A stretch of DNA of 64,000 nt from Brevibacillus antibioticus (GTDB lineage Bacteria > Bacillota > Bacilli > Brevibacillales > Brevibacillaceae). The stretch lies in NCBI RefSeq assembly GCF_005217615.1, contig NZ_SZNK01000001.1, positions 639,501 through 703,500 of the forward strand, read 5' to 3'. Below the pieces are notes generated by a model. That model saw nothing but the letters and a program-made list of their open reading frames with translations, was not told where the DNA came from and did not search any database. Below, piece by piece: positions 61,105 to 64,000 of the stretch. Every line of letters begins with the position of its first letter. Position 1 is the stretch's first letter. Both the position numbers and the translations under genes were made by a program.

Positions 61105-61214
61105 TTGATACATCTGACATTACTGACGGTTTTTGAAAGTGTATCAATAAACGCTCTATACTAAGGCTAAGCTCGATGCATAAGCCGCTCGGGTAAATAA
61201 CCGGGCAGTTTTTG
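61105..61214 (+). repeat. Cassette repeat copy C with terminator
   Basis: CATCTGACATTACTGACGG, AAACGCTCTATACTAAGGCT and AAGCCGCTCGGG ... CCGGGCAG plus Ts; matches A and B in order and spacing. Confidence 0.78.
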
Positions 61215-61275
61215 TATACTCATTATGGACATCTCTCCACATTTGGATCAAGATGGTAAATGGGGAGGCGGAAGT

Positions 61276-61422
61276 GTGCTTGATATATTTACATGGGTAG
61301 TGTCATTAATTCAATTCTTGAAAATGCTGTTAACAGAGACTCCAATGTGCTTACTGTTTATGACGCCATTGGTGTTATTTGTAATTGAGAATAGGGCAAG
61401 TATTGCTGAAATTTTGAATTAG
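61276..61422 (+). CDS. Small membrane peptide, 48 residues
   Basis: A hydrophobic product (DIFTWVVSLIQFLKMLL; CLLFMTPLVLFVI). GTG start after GGGGAGGCGG; an ATG 17 codons upstream lacks a site. Followed by a GCACC terminator, as is the similar gene at 37363. Tentative. Confidence 0.4.
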   Translation: MLDIFTWVVSLIQFLKMLLTETPMCLLFMTPLVLFVIENRASIAEILN

Positions 61423-61450
61423 CACCTAATTGTGGTGCTTTTTCTTTTGT
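61422..61450 (+). terminator. Terminator, GCACC/GGTGC type
   Basis: The hairpin is followed by TTTTTCTTTTG. Confidence 0.7.
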
Positions 61451-61553
61451 TCTGCTACGAGATGCAATCACAAGATTGAAAAATGCTGGACTCCGTATAC
61501 GATCGTTAAGGACGAACTTTATATTCAAGGCAGATAAAAAGGGAGTGTTTTAA

Positions 61554-61823
61554 ATGCAAAAGTTAATGGACGTTGGAGATGTGTTTGAATCCAAAGAACA
61601 TGGAACTATTATAGTTGGAATTAATCCTATTCTCGCTTCTTTAGATAGGATTGGTGACTGTATTGTAGTTCGGACACCTAAACACAAAGAGTTAGAATTG
61701 GAAGTTGTTTCAGTTCAAGTCTCTAATTCACCGACTGATAAAAAAATGCTAGGGATATGTCTTGGTAAATCGGTTAAACCGTCAAATATACCATTAGGAT
61801 CGGTGGTATATACAGTTTCATAG
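61554..61823 (+). CDS. Orphan immunity-like beta-barrel protein, 89 residues
   Basis: A beta-rich protein (EHGTIIVGINPILASLDRIG; LELEVVSVQVSNS; IPLGSVVYTV) with the EF-Tu-domain-II-like pattern of the candidates at 51745 and 59265. Site AAGGGAG. No toxin precedes it; only repeat C and a small membrane peptide, so its toxin may be lost. Immunity is inference. Confidence 0.5.
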   Translation: MQKLMDVGDVFESKEHGTIIVGINPILASLDRIGDCIVVRTPKHKELELEVVSVQVSNSPTDKKMLGICLGKSVKPSNIPLGSVVYTVS

Positions 61824-61880
61824 TCAAAAATAATGAAAGCTTGCTTTTCGTTAGATAAAATTACGATGAATAAGTCGCCT

Positions 61881-62024
61881 AGATAAATAAGTATGTCTTA
61901 AGTCATGGAAACGTATTTTTGGAATGTCCACGCTCTTTAAGACTCGTTTGTATGTTCTGTTCAGATTCCGGGGGGATTTGTATGTCCTTAATGTCGTACA
62001 AACGACAAGCTTATTATCTTGATA
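61881..62024 (-). pseudogene. Fourth integrase relic (catalytic-domain fragment)
   Basis: On the minus strand one unbroken frame reads YQDNKLVVC, SPRNLNRTYKRVLKSVDI and IRFHDLRHTY, which aligns with residues 274-320 of the intact integrase at 27015. Both ends of the gene are gone. It marks another past insertion. Confidence 0.8.
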
Positions 62025-62181
62025 ACTTCTACCTCAAGCTTTATTCCCTTCAAAAATCACACTTCTGTACTTAGGTGACGCAGTGCCACTCTAAAATGTC
62101 AAAACTGGTAAATAAAAGCAGGAACCTGTCCTTTTTCGTAGAATATAACCCTCATATAAGTAATTGAGGTGAAAACGTTAC

Positions 62182-62838
62182 ATGCTGTTTGTCCTATTTT
62201 CAACATTGGAATACCTCGCGATATTTGCTCTTATGACTACGCTATTTCGATTTGGTTTTTTGGTGCATATCAACCGAATTCTCTTTGTGAGTCTGGTATT
62301 AATGCTTTTCTCGTTTGGGCTACGACAATTTACGCCATATGGAGACTACGCAACCATAGCTCAAGTCGCGATTATCTTTGGGGCATTAATCTTGGTATGG
62401 AACGTGAATTGGGGACATGCTGCCTTAATGACTATGATAACAGCAGGAATCTACTTGGGAATTCAGATGGTGGAAGTGTTCTTCCTGTCCGTCATAGGAA
62501 CCCTAGAGACAATCGAATCATTACGGGATCGAACCATCTACACGGGGTTTATATTCCAGACAATCTCCGCATTCCTTACCTTTGCATTATGCTTTGGACT
62601 CCGGAAATGTAGACTGCAATTTACATTTGTCAGGGACGGAGCGCCGTTCTCTCTTTACCATAGAGTCAACATGGTGATTTTGTCACTGATCATTGTAACA
62701 GGTGTATTGATAACGGTCTTGTTTAAATTAGCAAGTACATATGGAATTGCTTCCTTAGTGTGGATTTTCTTTGGGATGGCAATCGGAATCACGATACTGG
62801 CATGGCTGGCTATAAAAAGGGATGGGGAATATGATTGA
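62182..62838 (+). CDS. Stand-alone AgrC-like sensor-type membrane protein
   Basis: A 218-residue protein with six to seven transmembrane helices and no soluble domain. The first helices (LEYLAIFALMTTLFRFGF) and overall size resemble the membrane sensor part of AgrC-type histidine kinases, but no kinase domain follows. Its stop overlaps the agrB start by 8 bases, so the two are coupled. It could be a kinase-less receptor or a processing partner. Start ATG after TGAGGTG. Confidence 0.6.
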   Translation: MLFVLFSTLEYLAIFALMTTLFRFGFLVHINRILFVSLVLMLFSFGLRQFTPYGDYATIAQVAIIFGALILVWNVNWGHAALMTMITAGIYLGIQMVEVFFLSVIGTLETIESLRDRTIYTGFIFQTISAFLTFALCFGLRKCRLQFTFVRDGAPFSLYHRVNMVILSLIIVTGVLITVLFKLASTYGIASLVWIFFGMAIGITILAWLAIKRDGEYD

Positions 62839-63367
62839 AACTCTTGCTGAAAGAATAGCAATCCAACTAAAGGCGATCAATCCACATGAAACGAAGTCAG
62901 TCCCTACCATGAAATTTGGGTTAATCCTTATCATCAACATGCTGCTCATCATTACGAGTAGCCTTACCATTTCACTCATGATAGGGACATTTCAAGGTAC
63001 TTTACTTACACTGGCCGGATTTTTAGTACTACGTCAATTTTCAGGAGGTTTTCACTATTCATCGTCTGTCTACTGCACCATGACAAGTATAGTGGGAGCC
63101 GTATTCATCCCTGTCATTCCCCTACCTAATGATTTTGTCACCCCGATTATTATCATCACATTAGTCTTAGTAGCACTTTTTGCACCGCAAGATATGGAAA
63201 TGCAATCACGACTATTCAAACAGAACCAGACTTTTCTCCTTAAGACCATCTCAATTATCATCGTCAGTTCATTATTTTACATAGGCAGCGAGACACTGAT
63301 TAAGACCTTCTTTGTGCAATCGCTGACGCTAATTCCACTGAAAGGAGGTGGAAAAGATGAGAAATAA
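62831..63367 (+). CDS. agrB: AgrB-type autoinducer-processing membrane protease
   Basis: A 178-residue membrane endopeptidase. The catalytic region R68-QFSGG-F-H75 and C82 has the same seven-residue His-Cys spacing as staphylococcal AgrB (H77, C84). Five to six membrane helices surround it. It cuts the C-terminus off the AgrD precursor and closes the ring. The ATG at 62831 follows GGGATGGGGAAT. It overlaps the sensor-like gene upstream and the agrD-like gene downstream. Confidence 0.88.
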   Translation: MIETLAERIAIQLKAINPHETKSVPTMKFGLILIINMLLIITSSLTISLMIGTFQGTLLTLAGFLVLRQFSGGFHYSSSVYCTMTSIVGAVFIPVIPLPNDFVTPIIIITLVLVALFAPQDMEMQSRLFKQNQTFLLKTISIIIVSSLFYIGSETLIKTFFVQSLTLIPLKGGGKDEK

Positions 63368-63491
63368 GGCGATGATGTTCGTAGCGAAGCATGTTTCAGT
63401 AATTGCTTCATTTGTTGCGGTATTGGCGGTAACTACAGCATCCTTCGGTTTCGTGGGGAAACCTGAGATTCCAGAGGAATTAAAGAAATAA
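63357..63491 (+). CDS. agrD: AgrD-like cyclic lactone autoinducer precursor without cysteine
   Basis: A 44-residue peptide beginning inside the end of agrB behind AAAGGAGGTGG. The N-terminal 25 residues are an amphipathic leader. The C-terminal KPEIPEELKK is the charged tail typical of AgrD. The ring core has no Cys; Ser29 in A28-SFGFV-G34 is the only candidate nucleophile, giving a predicted five-residue lactone. Related serine lactones are known in Staphylococcus intermedius. No response regulator or kinase follows within the window. Confidence 0.8.
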   Translation: MRNKAMMFVAKHVSVIASFVAVLAVTTASFGFVGKPEIPEELKK

Positions 63492-63609
63492 GGGGCAATG
63501 AACGGTGACAACTGGTTGCCGCATTGCGACTCTGTAAATCTTAACTTTGTAAACAGAACATTGTATTGTACTTATAGACTGCTTCTTTCAGAGCGTTACA
63601 AATTATCTA

Positions 63610-63642
63610 ACCCCCTTGGTAGACAAGGGGGTTTCTTGTTTT
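63610..63642 (+). terminator. Terminator after agr-like operon
   Basis: ACCCCCTTG/CAAGGGGGT is followed by TTCTTGTTTTTTG. Confidence 0.8.
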
Positions 63643-63701
63643 TTGAGCCTAATTCGTTGACGCCAACAACGCTGTTTTGTGAATCGTTAATGAATGGAAG
63701 T

Positions 63702-63748
63702 GGGCTGTCTCTTATTCAGAGAATCGATTTTTGAGACAGCCCTTTTCG
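63702..63748. terminator. Second hairpin terminator, bidirectional
   Basis: A 10-bp stem GGGCTGTCTC/GAGACAGCCC is followed by TTTTCGCTT; it separates the agr-like genes from the convergent gene. Confidence 0.75.
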
Positions 63749-63756
63749 CTTAATGT

Positions 63757-64000
63757 TTAATGAAACTTAGAAAGAGCGAATTTAGCTGTAAAATTCATTT
63801 TTTTCATATAGGAAGAATTCGCTCCAGCTTGAAATTGTACTGAAATATTGCCGTCTTTTTGTGCTTGGAATACGCGTCCGTAAGGTGAATTAGCTTGGTA
63901 TGTACCAATCACTTGATTATCCGCATCAAAGACTGTATAAGAAATCGGGAATCCTGAATTGTTTACAAAAATCGTAAGTTCGTCGCCCTTTTTAAGCGAA
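63757..64000 (-). CDS. C-terminal end of a beta-sandwich protein, partial
   Basis: About 80 residues are visible on the minus strand: SLKKGDELTIFVNNSGFPIS, YTVFDADNQVIGTYQANS, GNISVQFQAGANSSYMKK, ending KFALSKFH. The alternation of strands and the GDELTIFV start resemble a jelly-roll of a secreted protein, with no recognised family. The start lies beyond the right edge. Confidence 0.6.
   Translation of the reverse strand, partial: SLKKGDELTIFVNNSGFPISYTVFDADNQVIGTYQANSPYGRVFQAQKDGNISVQFQAGANSSYMKKMNFTAKFALSKFH

Noticed and set aside
50060..61214. The repeated 110-bp segments as a CRISPR array
   Set aside because: Repeats are too long, too few and separated by whole genes; no cas genes or spacer-like units are present.
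61225..61275. Upstream extension of the small membrane peptide
   Set aside because: The extra 17 codons lack a ribosome site and the internal GTG has one.

Overview
The window looks like a Brevibacillus-type Bacillota chromosome (Paenibacillaceae). This is inferred from the protein families (YitT, YugN, YjcG, SurE, an SgrR-like regulator, FabI), the strong AGGAGG ribosome binding sites with frequent TTG/GTG starts, and the moderate GC of the core genes. No 16S or other marker is present, so the genus is an inference.

Bases 1-26,400 are ordinary core chromosome: an ABC transporter operon cut by the left edge, MFS export, SgrR-like and TetR regulators, TerB/TerC, SurE, ThpR, CheW, a degenerate HD-GYP protein, a ZIP transporter, FabI, a UvrD-type helicase, a CNNM/CorC transporter, YitT, MBL and PHP hydrolases, and PgpA. 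This block ends in a two-tRNA operon, tRNA-Ile2/Met(CAU) then tRNA-Val(GAC), with a clear promoter.

The 3' end of tRNA-Val is an integration hotspot. Its last 49 bp (26857-26905) recur exactly at 46489-46537. Between the two copies lies a defective prophage (element 1, about 19.6 kb): tyrosine integrase, a HEPN-like protein, a divergent repressor/Cro pair, a DnaD/O-like replication protein, two tandem ArpU-like regulators, many small genes, a large LCAT-type lipase with a membrane partner, and an excisionase-like gene beside the right att copy. Structural genes are absent.

The second att copy is followed at once by a second, decayed integrase, so an older element 2 already occupied the same tRNA. 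It keeps an ORF6C relic, a late-regulator-like gene, HNH nuclease, small terminase and a truncated large terminase, and carries a decayed IS3-family insertion. Two further integrase relics (57690-57870 and 61881-62024) show repeated colonisation. Cargo here includes a PepSY membrane protein behind a Fur box, a DUF1877 protein and an orphan MafI-type immunity gene.

From 50 to 62 kb there is an array of polymorphic-toxin cassettes. One intact DUF4280 (PAAR-like) toxin has an HEVVGH metalloprotease-like tip; a second copy is frameshifted; a third lacks its N-terminus. All share the same 11-residue-repeat linker but have different C-terminal tips, and each is followed by a different small immunity candidate. 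A repeat of about 110 bp punctuates the cassettes.

The right end holds a compact agr-like quorum-sensing operon: a stand-alone six/seven-helix membrane protein, AgrB with its His and Cys, and a 44-residue AgrD-like peptide that has no cysteine and is predicted to form a serine lactone. The window closes in the C-terminus of an unknown protein on the minus strand.
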